A stretch of DNA of 64,000 nt from contig CP020563.1 of NCBI GenBank assembly GCA_002082585.1, positions 2,288,001-2,352,000 on the forward strand. The letters run 5' to 3'. Positions 44,966 through 54,060 of the stretch are shown here, one piece after another; positions within the stretch are counted from its first letter, which is position 1; every line of letters starts with the position of its first letter. The position numbers and the translations under genes are program-made. The notes beneath the pieces are model-generated. The model was not told where the DNA came from. It did no database searches and was given only the letters and a program-made list of their open reading frames with translations. The DNA comes from Kitasatospora albolonga. GTDB lineage: Bacteria; Actinomycetota; Actinomycetes; Streptomycetales; Streptomycetaceae.

Positions 44966-46639
44966 TCATTCGGCGTTCTGCTGGGCCGCTTCCTTCCGGC
45001 GCAGGACGAACAGGGCGCCGCCGCCGATGACGAGGAAGCCGACGGCGAGGGCGGCGATCATCGGGGTGGTGCTGGAGCCGCCGGTCGCGGCGAGGTCGCC
45101 CTCCAGGCCCGAGGTGGTGGTGCCGGTCGAGGCGGGGACGGACTGGCGGGCGCTCTGCGGGCCGATCCCGGCGTCGTCGGCCCGCGGGTCCTCCTTCTCG
45201 GCGGCGACGGTGCTGCCGCTGGTGGCGCAGTCCAGCACGCCGGTGAAGTTCTTCCGGAAGCCGCCGGGGCCGGTGATGGTGAAGTCGTACGCCTGGTCCT
45301 CGGCGACCGGGATCGTCACCGTCCGGGTGGCTCCGGCGGCGACGGTGTGCTCGTAGCCGCCCAGCTCGAAGGTGAAGGGCTCGTCGCCCTGGTTGGCCGC
45401 GGTGATGTCCACACCGCCCGCCGCGCAGTTCTTCCTGGCGGTGAGCGCCGGGGCGGGACCGGTCTCGGCCCAGGTGGCGGTGGCCCGGGCGGAGACGGTG
45501 GACTCGCTGGAACCGGCCAGGATCTGGGTCTGGGTGCGGGTGGTCCCGGCGAAGGCCCGGCCGACCGGTACGGAGGTGGTCGTCTGGACGGTCAGCGAGG
45601 CGGAGCCGTCGGCGCTGCCCTCGGGCACGTCGAAGTAGAGCCGGGCGCCGTCGGCGGCGGAGGTGACGGGCTTCCCCTTCTCGTCCGTCACCGTGATGCC
45701 GCTGGCCGCCGCGTCCACCGGGGGCGACACGGAGACCTGGTCCGCGTCCGTACGGACGGTCACCGGGCCCAGCCGGTCCCCCGCCCGGCCGGAGACCGCC
45801 GCGGGCTCCAGGGTCAGGGAGGCGCGGGGCTCGGCGATGGTGCGGGCGCGCTTCTGGAGCCAGTCGGCGAGCTTCTCCGCCTGCTTGTCCGACGCGGTGA
45901 CATCGGCGCCGTCCGAGTAGCGCCAGATGGCGACCTGGGTGCCCGCGGCGGCCGTCCGCTCGGTGAGCGGCCCGGTGCCCGCCGCCTTCGCGAGCGCGGC
46001 GAGATCGTCGACCTGGGGGTAGGAGTGCTGGAGAATCCACCCGATCTTCCCGGCGTTCCGGTTGGCGCCGAGCGAGGTCTCGGCCCAGGGGGTCTCCAGG
46101 TACTTCGCCTGGTCCTGGGTGGGGTTGTGGAGGTCGATGCAGTACGTCTTGAGCTTGCCGCCGCCGTCGACGGTCATCTCGAAGAGCCCGGCGGGCAGCT
46201 CCTGCGTGCGGTCGGGGGCGCCGTTCTCGCCGGGCGTGCGGAGGACGGCGGTGTCGAAGGTCTTCAGCCCGTCGAGCACGGCGGAGGCACCGCCCTGGTG
46301 CCGGCCCGGCTCGTCGGCGACCGCCGTGCCCGTCCCGGCGAGGGTGGCCGCCGCCGTGACGAGCCCGGTGAGGAGCAGCGCGGTCACCTGCCGGAGAGCG
46401 ACCGGCCCGCGCCCCTTCCACCGCCCGGCCGCCCTGCCCGTCTCCCCGCCCTGTGCCACTCCGCCTGTCCCCCCGCCCCGTGCTGCTCCGCCCGTCCCTC
46501 CGGCACGCGCCGTCCTGGCCGTCTCCCCGGCTCGTGCCGCTCCGCCGGTCGTCCCCGCGTGTGCGGCGGATCTGCCGCCCGCAGCGGGCGCCGTCCTGGC
46601 GTCGGACGGCGAAGCGGACACTGAAGACGCAGAAAACAC
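44966..46639 (-). CDS. Thioester-domain surface protein with LAATG sortase signal
   Basis: From GTG 46639, which has GGAGGGG six bases upstream, the protein has 557 residues. A hydrophobic signal peptide core (VTALLLTGLVTAAATLAG) does not begin until about residue 83. A thioester domain follows, with C167 in TYCIDLHNP and Q235 in GTQVAIW. Such Cys-Gln bonds let surface proteins attach covalently to targets. Beta-rich domains lead to LAATG at 516-520, a membrane span and RRK, the class E sortase (LAXTG) layout also used by chaplins. GTG 46459 is an alternative start that would give an ordinary signal peptide and remove four 9-residue repeats. Confidence 0.88.
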   Translation of the reverse strand: MFSASSVSASPSDARTAPAAGGRSAAHAGTTGGAARAGETARTARAGGTGGAARGGGTGGVAQGGETGRAAGRWKGRGPVALRQVTALLLTGLVTAAATLAGTGTAVADEPGRHQGGASAVLDGLKTFDTAVLRTPGENGAPDRTQELPAGLFEMTVDGGGKLKTYCIDLHNPTQDQAKYLETPWAETSLGANRNAGKIGWILQHSYPQVDDLAALAKAAGTGPLTERTAAAGTQVAIWRYSDGADVTASDKQAEKLADWLQKRARTIAEPRASLTLEPAAVSGRAGDRLGPVTVRTDADQVSVSPPVDAAASGITVTDEKGKPVTSAADGARLYFDVPEGSADGSASLTVQTTTSVPVGRAFAGTTRTQTQILAGSSESTVSARATATWAETGPAPALTARKNCAAGGVDITAANQGDEPFTFELGGYEHTVAAGATRTVTIPVAEDQAYDFTITGPGGFRKNFTGVLDCATSGSTVAAEKEDPRADDAGIGPQSARQSVPASTGTTTSGLEGDLAATGGSSTTPMIAALAVGFLVIGGGALFVLRRKEAAQQNAE

Positions 46640-46827
46640 AGAATTCCCCTCCGGGCGAGGCCCTCGCGCGTGGTGCGCGTGTGGGGAATGCCCCGCCAGC
46701 AGACTCAAGTGACCCATGAGCTCTGGGAATCCTAAGGAACGGGCGAACCACAGTCCCCCGTACTGCCCTCGGCCAACCATTCCGAATCGGAATCGTTATC
46801 GCCGGGCCGCCCTTCCCACCAGCCCTT

Positions 46828-47349
46828 TCAGGCCACCCCCGCCTTTTCCCGTACGGCCGACGACAAGTCCGTACGGCCTCCCGGGCCAGGGTCCGCACCA
46901 CCGCCCGGCACCCGGCCCGACCCCCTGTCCGGCCTTCCGCCCGATACCTCGTCAGGCCCGCCGCGCGCAGGCGCCGTCAGTGCCGGTTCGACCCTGGCCA
47001 CCCGGCGGAACGCGGCGGTCCCCCGGCTCAGGTCGTGGCCGACCGCGACCGCCTCGACATCCACGAACGTCCTTCGTCCGCCGTCCCGTTCCTCCTCACG
47101 CACCTTCAACCGGCCGTGCACGACGAGGGGTTCCCCGATGGCCACCGAACCGGCCAGATTCGCGGCCAGCGCCCGCCAGGCCCAGACCGTGTAGAAACTG
47201 GTGGGCCCGTCCGTCCAGAGCTGGGTCTCGCGGTCCCGGCGGCGCGGGGTCACGGCGAAGCGGAAGCGCGCCATTCCCCCCGTCGCCGTCTCCCGGAACT
47301 CCACCGCCGTAGCGGCGTTTCCCACCAGCGTCACCATGGTCTCGTTCAT
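46828..47349 (-). CDS. ssbB: Single-stranded DNA-binding protein, SsbB type
   Basis: The 173-residue protein has an OB fold at about 1-110 (MVTLVGNAATAVEFRETATGGMARFRFAVTPRRRD, TSFYTVWAWRALAANLAGSVAIGEPLVVHGRLKVREEE). A disordered Gly/Arg/Pro tail lacks the acidic DDDIPF tip of the essential SsbA. That absence marks it as the SsbB paralogue, which in S. coelicolor is needed for chromosome segregation during sporulation. It lies 141 bases downstream of dynB on the same strand; a 24-bp direct repeat (cgcgtcgtccg at 47382 and 47409) sits in that gap. Confidence 0.9.
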   Translation of the reverse strand: MNETMVTLVGNAATAVEFRETATGGMARFRFAVTPRRRDRETQLWTDGPTSFYTVWAWRALAANLAGSVAIGEPLVVHGRLKVREEERDGGRRTFVDVEAVAVGHDLSRGTAAFRRVARVEPALTAPARGGPDEVSGGRPDRGSGRVPGGGADPGPGGRTDLSSAVREKAGVA

Positions 47350-47490
47350 TTTCCCGCCCCCGCTTTCCGTTTCCGTCCGTCCGCGTCGTCCGCACCGTTC
47401 ACGGCGTTCGCGTCGTCCGTGCCGTTCACGGTGTGTCCGGCACTGACTTCATGGTGGACGGTCGAAGCGGATCGCGTCGGAGCCTGTGGA

Positions 47491-49554
47491 CTACCGGCCG
47501 GTTGTGGAAAACTCCGTCACCGCCACGTACCGCTCACGCACCTCCCGGTAACGCGCCAGTTCCGCCGAGACCGGGTCCAGCACCCTGGCCCGGCCGCACC
47601 CGGCCGCCGCCTCGCGCAGTCGGCGTTCGGCGTCCTGCCCGTAGCGCCGGGCGGGTCCACGGATCGCCGCCGCGCAGGACCACTCCACCAGCGGCCCGCC
47701 GACGACCCCGGCCAGCATGTTCAGGGCGGGGGTGACAAGCCCCGGCTCCAGGACGCCCACGATCTGGCCGAGCAGCCACAGGCCGCCGAAGATCTGGAGC
47801 AGCGTCATCGACACCTGGGCCAGCACCGCGGCGGGCCACCACTTCGGCCGGGGCGGCTTGGCCGGCCGCCCGCCGGGCGCCACCCCGGTGCCCAGGCCCC
47901 GGCTCCCGGAGAGCCCCGAAACGCCCGCCTCCTTCGACGTACGCGAAACGGCGCCCGAAGCCGTACCCGAGGCCGCTCCCGTACCCGTACTCGTATCCGT
48001 ACCCGTGCCCGTATCCGTACGCGAAGCCTTGGCTGAATCCTTGCGCGAACCCTTGCCCGAAGCCTTGGCGGGGCCCGCCGCCGCCTTCGCCGCCAGCTCG
48101 TCCAGCGCCTCCGGCAGCCCCTTCGCACCGTTGAACGCCGCCTCGCGCACCGCCTGGGCCCAGGGGGCGGGGAGCCCGTCGGCGGCGTCGTCCGCGACAA
48201 TCCGGACCGCCTGCTCCACCCGCTGCCGGGCCGTCAGCTCCTCCTCCGGCGGGGCGAGCGCCTGGCCCATCCGGTCCAGGCTGCCCGGCAGCCCCCGGGA
48301 CTCGTACCAGCGCCACAGCCGCAGCCACGGCGTCCCGCACGCCCGGCCCGCGTTCCGGCGCCACTCCCGCTCGGCGGCCTGCCCGGCGGCGGCCGCCCCC
48401 ACCGCCTCGGCCAGCCGGTCGGTGAACTCCTCCCGGGCCCGCTCCCCCAGCCCCGGCCGCCCCTCCGCCACGTACACCGGACGCAGCCGCGCCGCCGCCG
48501 CGTCCACATCGGCGGAGAGGCGGCGGGTGGCGGCCGTGCGGTCCTGGACGAACCGGCCGAGCATCTCGCGCAGTTCGGGCACCCCGTCGCCGGTCAGCGC
48601 GGAGAGGGACATGACGGTGGCGCCGGGTTCGCCGTGCTCGCCGAGCGCCATGCCGTCCTCGTCCAGGAGCCGGCGCAGGTCGTCGAGCACGAGGTCGGCG
48701 GCCTCGCCGGGGAGCCGGTCGATCTGGTTGAGGACGACGAAGGTGACCTCGGCGTGCCCGGCCAGGGGGCGCAGGTAGCGCTCGTGCAGGGCGGCGTCGG
48801 CGTACTTCTCCGGGTCGACCACCCAGATCACCGCGTCGACCAGCGCCAGCACCCGGTCCACCTGGTCCCGGTGGGCCGTCGCGGCGGAGTCGTGGTCGGG
48901 CAGGTCGACCAGGACGAGCCCCTGGAACGCCTCGTCGAAGGCGGCGGGCCCGGGGTGCGGCCTGCGGCGGAGCCGGCCGGGGATCGCGAGGCGGTCGAGG
49001 AGCCCGGCGGCCCCGTCGGTCCAGCTGCACGCGATGGGCTGGGAGGTGGTGGGGCGGCGCAGCCCGGTGTCGGAGATCGGGGCCCCGGCCAGGGCGTTGA
49101 ACAGGGTGGACTTGCCGCTTCCCGTGGCGCCCGCGATGGCGACGACCGTGTGCCGGGAGGAGAGCCGCTGCCGGGCCGCCGCCTCGTCCAGCACGCGCCC
49201 CGCCTCGGCGAGGGTGTCCCGGTCGAGCCGGGCGCGGGAGAGGCCGACGAGTTCGCGCAGGGCGTCGAGCCGGGTCGGCAGGGGGCCGCCGGAGGCCCCG
49301 TAGGCGTCGACCTGGGGCCGCAGGTCGTCCTCGTCCCCGTCCGCGCCCACCAGGTCCGCACCCGGAGAACCCGGACCCGCGTCCGTACGGGAGTCACCAC
49401 CGCGCGCACCGGCCGCCGTACGGGAATCCACCGCGGCCGCCCGCCGCGCGATGAGGCCGTCGTCCCAGCGCCCGCCGTCCGTCCCCTCCTTCTCCCGCCC
49501 CCCGGCGGGCTCCGCCGTGCCGTTGCCCGGGTCCTCGTCCGTGACGGCAGTCAT
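47491..49554 (-). CDS. dynB: Dynamin-like GTPase with membrane anchor (DynB type)
   Basis: The 687-residue protein starts at ATG 49554, overlapping the dynA stop by four bases. A long charged N-terminus (1-95) precedes the GTPase domain: P-loop GATGSGKST (142-150), switch PTTSQP, G3 motif VDLPDHDS and G4 motif NQID. After a helical region comes a Ser/Thr/Gly/Ala low-complexity stretch, then a paired hydrophobic segment (about 590-640: [29 protein letters not shown]). In Streptomyces, DynA and DynB stabilise FtsZ rings at sporulation septa and DynB is the integral membrane partner. The family is secure; DynB identity comes from topology and gene order. Confidence 0.82.
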   Translation of the reverse strand: MTAVTDEDPGNGTAEPAGGREKEGTDGGRWDDGLIARRAAAVDSRTAAGARGGDSRTDAGPGSPGADLVGADGDEDDLRPQVDAYGASGGPLPTRLDALRELVGLSRARLDRDTLAEAGRVLDEAAARQRLSSRHTVVAIAGATGSGKSTLFNALAGAPISDTGLRRPTTSQPIACSWTDGAAGLLDRLAIPGRLRRRPHPGPAAFDEAFQGLVLVDLPDHDSAATAHRDQVDRVLALVDAVIWVVDPEKYADAALHERYLRPLAGHAEVTFVVLNQIDRLPGEAADLVLDDLRRLLDEDGMALGEHGEPGATVMSLSALTGDGVPELREMLGRFVQDRTAATRRLSADVDAAAARLRPVYVAEGRPGLGERAREEFTDRLAEAVGAAAAGQAAEREWRRNAGRACGTPWLRLWRWYESRGLPGSLDRMGQALAPPEEELTARQRVEQAVRIVADDAADGLPAPWAQAVREAAFNGAKGLPEALDELAAKAAAGPAKASGKGSRKDSAKASRTDTGTGTDTSTGTGAASGTASGAVSRTSKEAGVSGLSGSRGLGTGVAPGGRPAKPPRPKWWPAAVLAQVSMTLLQIFGGLWLLGQIVGVLEPGLVTPALNMLAGVVGGPLVEWSCAAAIRGPARRYGQDAERRLREAAAGCGRARVLDPVSAELARYREVRERYVAVTEFSTTGR

Positions 49555-51194
49555 CGCTGCCACCTCTCCTTCTGCAGTACGGAAAGCGCGGCGATCAGTT
49601 CGGCCTGCGGTTCGGGGGCGACGTCGAGCGCGTCGAGCGGGGCGAGCCGACGGTCGCGTTCGCCGCCGAGCACCTGGTCCAGATAGGTCGTCAGCAGTTC
49701 GCCGCCCTTGTCGCGGAGGCGGAGCGCGCCCTGGGCGCCGATGCGTTCGGCGAGCTGCTCCCCCGCCGTACGGGCCCGGCGCCCGCCGAGCAGGGCCGCC
49801 GCGAGCAGGGCGGCGACGGTCTCGGGGTCGGGCGCCACGCTGCGTTCGAGCTGCCGCACCTCTTCCTCGGCGAGCTCCTCCAGGACCCGCCGCCACCGCC
49901 GTACGGCCACGGCGATCCGGCCCTCCACGTCCTCGGCGGGCCCCCACCCCCCGGCCTCCCGGACGGCGCCGTCGAACCGGAACACCCCGGCGGCGGGCTC
50001 GCGGCTCCACTGCGTACGGATCTGCTCGTCGGCGGCGGACACGGAGCACTGGAGGAGGGCGATCAGGCTCTCCACCAGCGCGTCGAGGAGCTCACCGGGC
50101 GCGCTGTAGAGGGGGAAGCCGCGCCACCGGGTGCGCGCGTCCCCGGAGAGGACCGCCCCGCTCCGGAGCCTGCGCCGAATCCGGTCGGCCTCCTTGCCGT
50201 ACGCGTCCTCGACCACTCCGGTGAGCCGGACGGACGCCGCGTACTGCGCCGCGACGGCCGACGCCAGCCCGGGCATCCGTACGTTGAGCGACTCGATGAG
50301 CCCCGAGGCGGTACGCCCCACCGCCTGCTGCCGGGCGGCGGGGTCCTGGGCCCGGTGGGTGAGCCAGGCGCGCAGCGGGGCGACGGCGGTGGTGGGGAGC
50401 AGCCCGCTGCCGCCGCCCGCCGACTCGGGCAGCTCGGGGATGGTGAACCGGGGTACGTCCCCGAGTCCGGCGCGGGTCAGGAGCGCCGCGTACTGCCGGG
50501 AGACCTCGGCGATCACCTGGTGGGGCACCCGGTCGAGGACGGTGACGAGGGCGGCGTCGTACTCCTTCGCGGTACGCAGCAGATGCCAGGGCACCGCGTC
50601 GGCGTACCGGGAGGCGGTGGTGACCATGACCCAGACGTCGGCGGCGCAGATGAGTTCGGCGGCCAGGACCCGGTTGCGTACGACGAGGGAGTCGATGTCG
50701 GGGGCGTCGAGGATCGCGAGCCCCCGGGGGAGGCTGACGGCGGTCTCCACCCGCAGCACGTTCGCCTCGTCGTCCGCGCCCGCGCCGAGCTCGTCGAGCC
50801 CGTCGGGGTCCCGGGCCTGACCCGGCGGCAGCCAGATCCGGGTGAGCTGCGGCAGCACCCGTACGCCCGCGAACCAGTGGTGGTCGTCGGGGTGGCACAC
50901 CAGCACGGGCGTACGCGTGGTGGGCCGCAGCACCCCGGCCTCGCTGACCCGGCACCCCACGAGCGAGTTGACCAGCGTGGACTTCCCGGCTCCGGTGGAA
51001 CCGCCGATCACGGCGAGCAGCGGGGCCTCGGGGTCCTTGAGGCGGGGCAGGAGGTAGTCGTCGAGCTGCGCGAGGAGTTCGACCCTCGTCTGCCGGGCGC
51101 GTTCGGCCCCCGGCAGGGGGAGTGGGAGACGCACGGCGGCGACACGGTCGCGCAGGGCGGAAAGTGCGTCGATGAGCTGAGGCCGTACGTCCAT
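49551..51194 (-). CDS. dynA: Dynamin-like GTPase (DynA type)
   Basis: The protein has 547 residues from ATG 51194 ([18 protein letters not shown]); in-frame GTG codons just upstream are alternatives and no ribosome site decides. The GTPase motifs are P-loop GSTGAGKS (65-72), switch threonines RPTTRTP and G3 DAPDIDS. The G4 position reads VLDRVP rather than N/TKxD, so guanine specificity may be relaxed. The remainder is helical with no membrane span, consistent with DynA, the partner of DynB at the division septum. It is the first gene of the dynA-dynB pair. Confidence 0.82.
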   Translation of the reverse strand: MDVRPQLIDALSALRDRVAAVRLPLPLPGAERARQTRVELLAQLDDYLLPRLKDPEAPLLAVIGGSTGAGKSTLVNSLVGCRVSEAGVLRPTTRTPVLVCHPDDHHWFAGVRVLPQLTRIWLPPGQARDPDGLDELGAGADDEANVLRVETAVSLPRGLAILDAPDIDSLVVRNRVLAAELICAADVWVMVTTASRYADAVPWHLLRTAKEYDAALVTVLDRVPHQVIAEVSRQYAALLTRAGLGDVPRFTIPELPESAGGGSGLLPTTAVAPLRAWLTHRAQDPAARQQAVGRTASGLIESLNVRMPGLASAVAAQYAASVRLTGVVEDAYGKEADRIRRRLRSGAVLSGDARTRWRGFPLYSAPGELLDALVESLIALLQCSVSAADEQIRTQWSREPAAGVFRFDGAVREAGGWGPAEDVEGRIAVAVRRWRRVLEELAEEEVRQLERSVAPDPETVAALLAAALLGGRRARTAGEQLAERIGAQGALRLRDKGGELLTTYLDQVLGGERDRRLAPLDALDVAPEPQAELIAALSVLQKERWQR

Positions 51195-51524
51195 GGTCAC
51201 CACATGCGAAGAATGCCCAATTTTAGAGCCTTTTTGAAGCGTATAGGCCCTTCTGCGCGGCGGTTCCACCCTCCGGACAGACTCCGGCACGAGCTCCGGA
51301 CGAAAACGGAACAGAAAGGACGAGTGGGGCGCAGGCATAACGAGTGCACAACGCCCGGGCCGCAGGGCGCGAAAAGCGGTGCACGAATCGCACCTACCTG
51401 CGATTATCGGTTCGCTTCACCGAACCTCCACATCGTGCCACGCAGGTGAAGCAACCGGGTCCAGGCGATCGGAGCCCTATCCTTGTCCCGGCACGGCCAC
51501 GGAACCACCCGATCAGGGCTCCCG
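51195..51524. promoter_or_regulatory. Divergent region between dynA and tRNA-Arg
   Basis: No gene is supported in these 330 bases. An AT-rich block directly before dynA holds TAAAAT on the minus strand (51220-51225), a possible -10 element. Closer to the tRNA, GGTTCG-CTTCAC-CGAACC (51409-51426) is a small inverted repeat. Confidence 0.4.
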
Positions 51525-51597
51525 GCCCCCGTAGCTCAGTGGATAGAGCAGGCGCCTTCTAAGCGCTTGGCCGCAGGTTCGAGTCCTGCCGGGGGCG
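51525..51597 (+). tRNA. tRNA-Arg (anticodon TCT)
   Basis: The 73-base cloverleaf is complete: acceptor GCCCCCG/CGGGGGC, D arm gctcagtggatagagc, anticodon stem GGCGC/GCGCT with loop CTTCTAA giving anticodon TCT, and T arm GCAGG-TTCGAGT-CCTGC. The discriminator is G and CCA is not encoded. It reads AGA, a rare codon in such GC-rich genomes. Confidence 0.95.
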
Positions 51598-51616
51598 CAC
51601 CGACCGCACCACCGTG

Positions 51617-51642
51617 AGGCCCTCCGCACCGGAGGGCCTTTT
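51617..51642 (+). terminator. Terminator after tRNA-Arg
   Basis: Nine-bp arms AGGCCCTCC (51617-51625) and GGAGGGCCT (51631-51639) with a five-base loop are followed by a T run, a classic intrinsic terminator 20 bases after the tRNA. Confidence 0.85.
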
Positions 51643-51803
51643 CGCTGGTCGGGGCAGGTTAGCGGGGAGCGGCGTAGTGACGGCGTAAAAGAAGATCCCG
51701 TCCCCGGTCCGGTGCGCCGGACCGCACCGCCTCTTCTGTACATATCCAGGCAAAAGGCCATTCCGGTTGAGGAGTGGGCACATGCCGGATCATTCTTGCG
51801 GGC

Positions 51804-53756
51804 ATGACACCGCACTCCCCCGCCCTCCCCGCGCCCGGCCTGCGCGATTACGCCTTCGACTGGGCGCTGGTGGACGTGGAGACGTCCGGGCTCGTCGCGC
51901 GGCGGGACCGGGTGCTGTCGGTCGCGGTGGTGACCATGGGGCCGGACGGGGAGCGGACCGGGGAGTTCTCGACCCTGCTGAACCCGGGGTGCGACCCGGG
52001 GCCGGTGGACGTGCACGGCCTGACGGCCGAACGGCTGCTGGGGGCGCCGACCTTCGACCAGGTCGCGGGGCGGATCGGGGCGCTGTTGCAGGACCGGGTC
52101 CTGGTGGCCCACAACGCCCAGTTCGACTACGACTTCCTGGCGCACGAGTTCGCGCGGGCCCGCCTGTATCTGCCGGTCTCCCAGCGGCTGTGCACCCTCG
52201 CGCTCAACCGGCAGGTGGACCCGCCCGCCGAGGACATGAAGCTGGGAACGCTGGCGGCGCACTACGGCGTTCCGCAGCTGCGGGCGCACGACGCCCTGGA
52301 CGACACCCGCGTGCTGGCCGGCATCCTCCGCGCGACGCTCCGGGAGGCCGCGCGGCTCGACCTGCCCCTGCCCCTGGTGGCCTGCCCGCCGCGCCAGGAC
52401 ACGCGGTTCGCGCCCCAGCCGCCGAAGACGCCCTGCGCGTACCGCAATCCGGGACGGGCGGAGGCGGGCGGTCCGCTCGTCCAGGGCATGAAGATCGCCA
52501 TCACCGGGGAGACGGCGACCTCGCGCGCCGAGCTCGTGGCGCGGTCGGTCGCGGCGGGGCTGAACGTCATGACCTCGGTCAGCCGCCACACCAGCGCGCT
52601 GGTCACCAACGCGGCCGGATCGGGGTCCGCGAAGGCCCGGCGGGCAGCCGCCGAGGGCGTACCGGTGATCGACGAGCACACGTTCCTGCGGCTGCTCGAT
52701 GACGTACGGCCCGGTACGCGGCACCTGGCGGCGGGGGCGGAGGCTGGGGTGGCGCCTGTGGCGGCAGGGGCGGGGGTGGCGCCTGTGGCAGTTGTTACGG
52801 CCGGGGAGGCCGGGGCCACCGCTGCGACCGGGGCGGCCGTGGCTGTCCCTGTTGCTCCTGCGGCCCCTTCCTCACCGGAAGCGGCCGTACCCGCTCCACG
52901 CCGACCGGCCCCGGCGGCCGTACCGGCGGCCCGCCCCCTGGCCGGGCGGCGGGTCCTCGTCCTCGGTGGCACGCACCCCGCCGCGGCCGCCGCGCGCAGC
53001 CGGGTCGTCGAACTGGGCGGTTCCGCCGCCATCAACCTCTCGCGGAGCGTCACCGACGCCGTGCTCCTGCCGGGAGGGGAGACCGACCGCCGGATACGAC
53101 GAATGCCAAAGCTGGGACTTCCCGTGCACGACGAACACTGGCTGACCGCACCGGAGGGCGCTCCCGCCGGAACCGGTGCCGCCTCCGGGGCGGCCCGGCC
53201 GACGCCGGAGGCGGACCGGCCGTCGGCCCCCCTCGTCCTGCCGCGCGGCGGTGTCGCGGACCTGCCCACAGCGCAGGCCCCGCTGTGGCACATCACCGCG
53301 GCCTGGGCGCCGCGGGACAGGTGCGAGATCGATGTCGTCGCCTTCGTGCTCGACGAGGACGAACAGGTCACCTTCGACGAGGACTTCGTCTTCTACGGTG
53401 CCCCCGAGAACCCCGCGGGCACCGTGCGCCTCCTCACCGACGGCCCGGCCGAACAGACGATCGCCGTCGACCTCGCCTCGCTCCCGCCCTCCTCACGCAA
53501 GGTGGCCGTCGCGGCTGCCATCGACGGGGAGGGGACCTTCGGGGACGTCGGCGCGGTCCAGGTCACCGCGGTCCCCGGTACCGGTGCCGCACCGCTGGCC
53601 GGGGCCACCCTCGACGCCGCCACCACGGAACGCACGCTGCTCCTCGCCGAGTTCTACCGCCGGGGGCCGGTCTGGCGCTTCCGTGCCGTCGGACAGGGGT
53701 ACGACCACGGGCTCGCCGACCTGGCGCGCGGCTACGGCGTCGACATCGCCGACTGA
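51804..53756 (+). CDS. DEDDh exonuclease-BRCT-BRCT-TerD fusion protein
   Basis: The protein has 650 residues from ATG 51804; GTG 51774 would add ten. Residues about 15-185 form a DnaQ-like 3'-5' exonuclease with all DEDDh residues: D24 and E26 (VDVETSGL), D108 (AHNAQFDYD), H162 and D167 (AHDALDDTRV). A BRCT domain follows at about 228-300 (KIAITGETATSRAELV...VPVIDEHTFLRLL), an Ala/Val spacer, and a second BRCT-like domain at about 380-445 (RRVLVLGGTHPAAAAARSRVVELGG...DEHWL). A TerD domain fills about 475-640 (EIDVVAFVLDEDEQVTFDEDFVFYG...DGEGTFGDVGAV). This joins DNA end-processing to a calcium-binding stress fold. No other ter gene is nearby. Confidence 0.88.
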   Translation: MTPHSPALPAPGLRDYAFDWALVDVETSGLVARRDRVLSVAVVTMGPDGERTGEFSTLLNPGCDPGPVDVHGLTAERLLGAPTFDQVAGRIGALLQDRVLVAHNAQFDYDFLAHEFARARLYLPVSQRLCTLALNRQVDPPAEDMKLGTLAAHYGVPQLRAHDALDDTRVLAGILRATLREAARLDLPLPLVACPPRQDTRFAPQPPKTPCAYRNPGRAEAGGPLVQGMKIAITGETATSRAELVARSVAAGLNVMTSVSRHTSALVTNAAGSGSAKARRAAAEGVPVIDEHTFLRLLDDVRPGTRHLAAGAEAGVAPVAAGAGVAPVAVVTAGEAGATAATGAAVAVPVAPAAPSSPEAAVPAPRRPAPAAVPAARPLAGRRVLVLGGTHPAAAAARSRVVELGGSAAINLSRSVTDAVLLPGGETDRRIRRMPKLGLPVHDEHWLTAPEGAPAGTGAASGAARPTPEADRPSAPLVLPRGGVADLPTAQAPLWHITAAWAPRDRCEIDVVAFVLDEDEQVTFDEDFVFYGAPENPAGTVRLLTDGPAEQTIAVDLASLPPSSRKVAVAAAIDGEGTFGDVGAVQVTAVPGTGAAPLAGATLDAATTERTLLLAEFYRRGPVWRFRAVGQGYDHGLADLARGYGVDIAD

Positions 53757-54060
53757 GCGTGCGGGCGTGATGCCGTAACACCCGCCCCACCCACCCCCCG
53801 CGCCTCCCTAAGCGGAATCCGCCGCGCAAGAGTGGCGGGCCGACGAAACGTTCGGTACGGCGTGACGTTCAGGGCGGCGCAAGAACGGGCAAATCGATCC
53901 TGTACGGCCCTGGGCGGAATCCCGCCGCAGGGCGCTCCCCACTTCTCCGCAAACCCGTTCGGGCGAGCGCAACTTCGTTGTGCCGTCCGGCCGTCGACCC
54001 TGCCCTTCCCCCACCGAACACCCCTGCGAAACGACGCACCACCTGGAAAGGAGCACCACG
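53757..54060. promoter_or_regulatory. Leader region before the amidase gene
   Basis: There is no gene in these 304 bases. Two short palindromes, gcggaatccgc (53812-53822) and ggcggaatcccgcc (53913-53926), sit about 100 bases apart; they share the GCGGAAT core and might be sites for one regulator. Confidence 0.35.

Noticed and set aside
51525..51597. tRNA-Arg as the attachment site of an integrated element
   Set aside because: No integrase, excisionase or second partial copy of the tRNA 3' end was seen downstream in the window; neighbouring genes look chromosomal.
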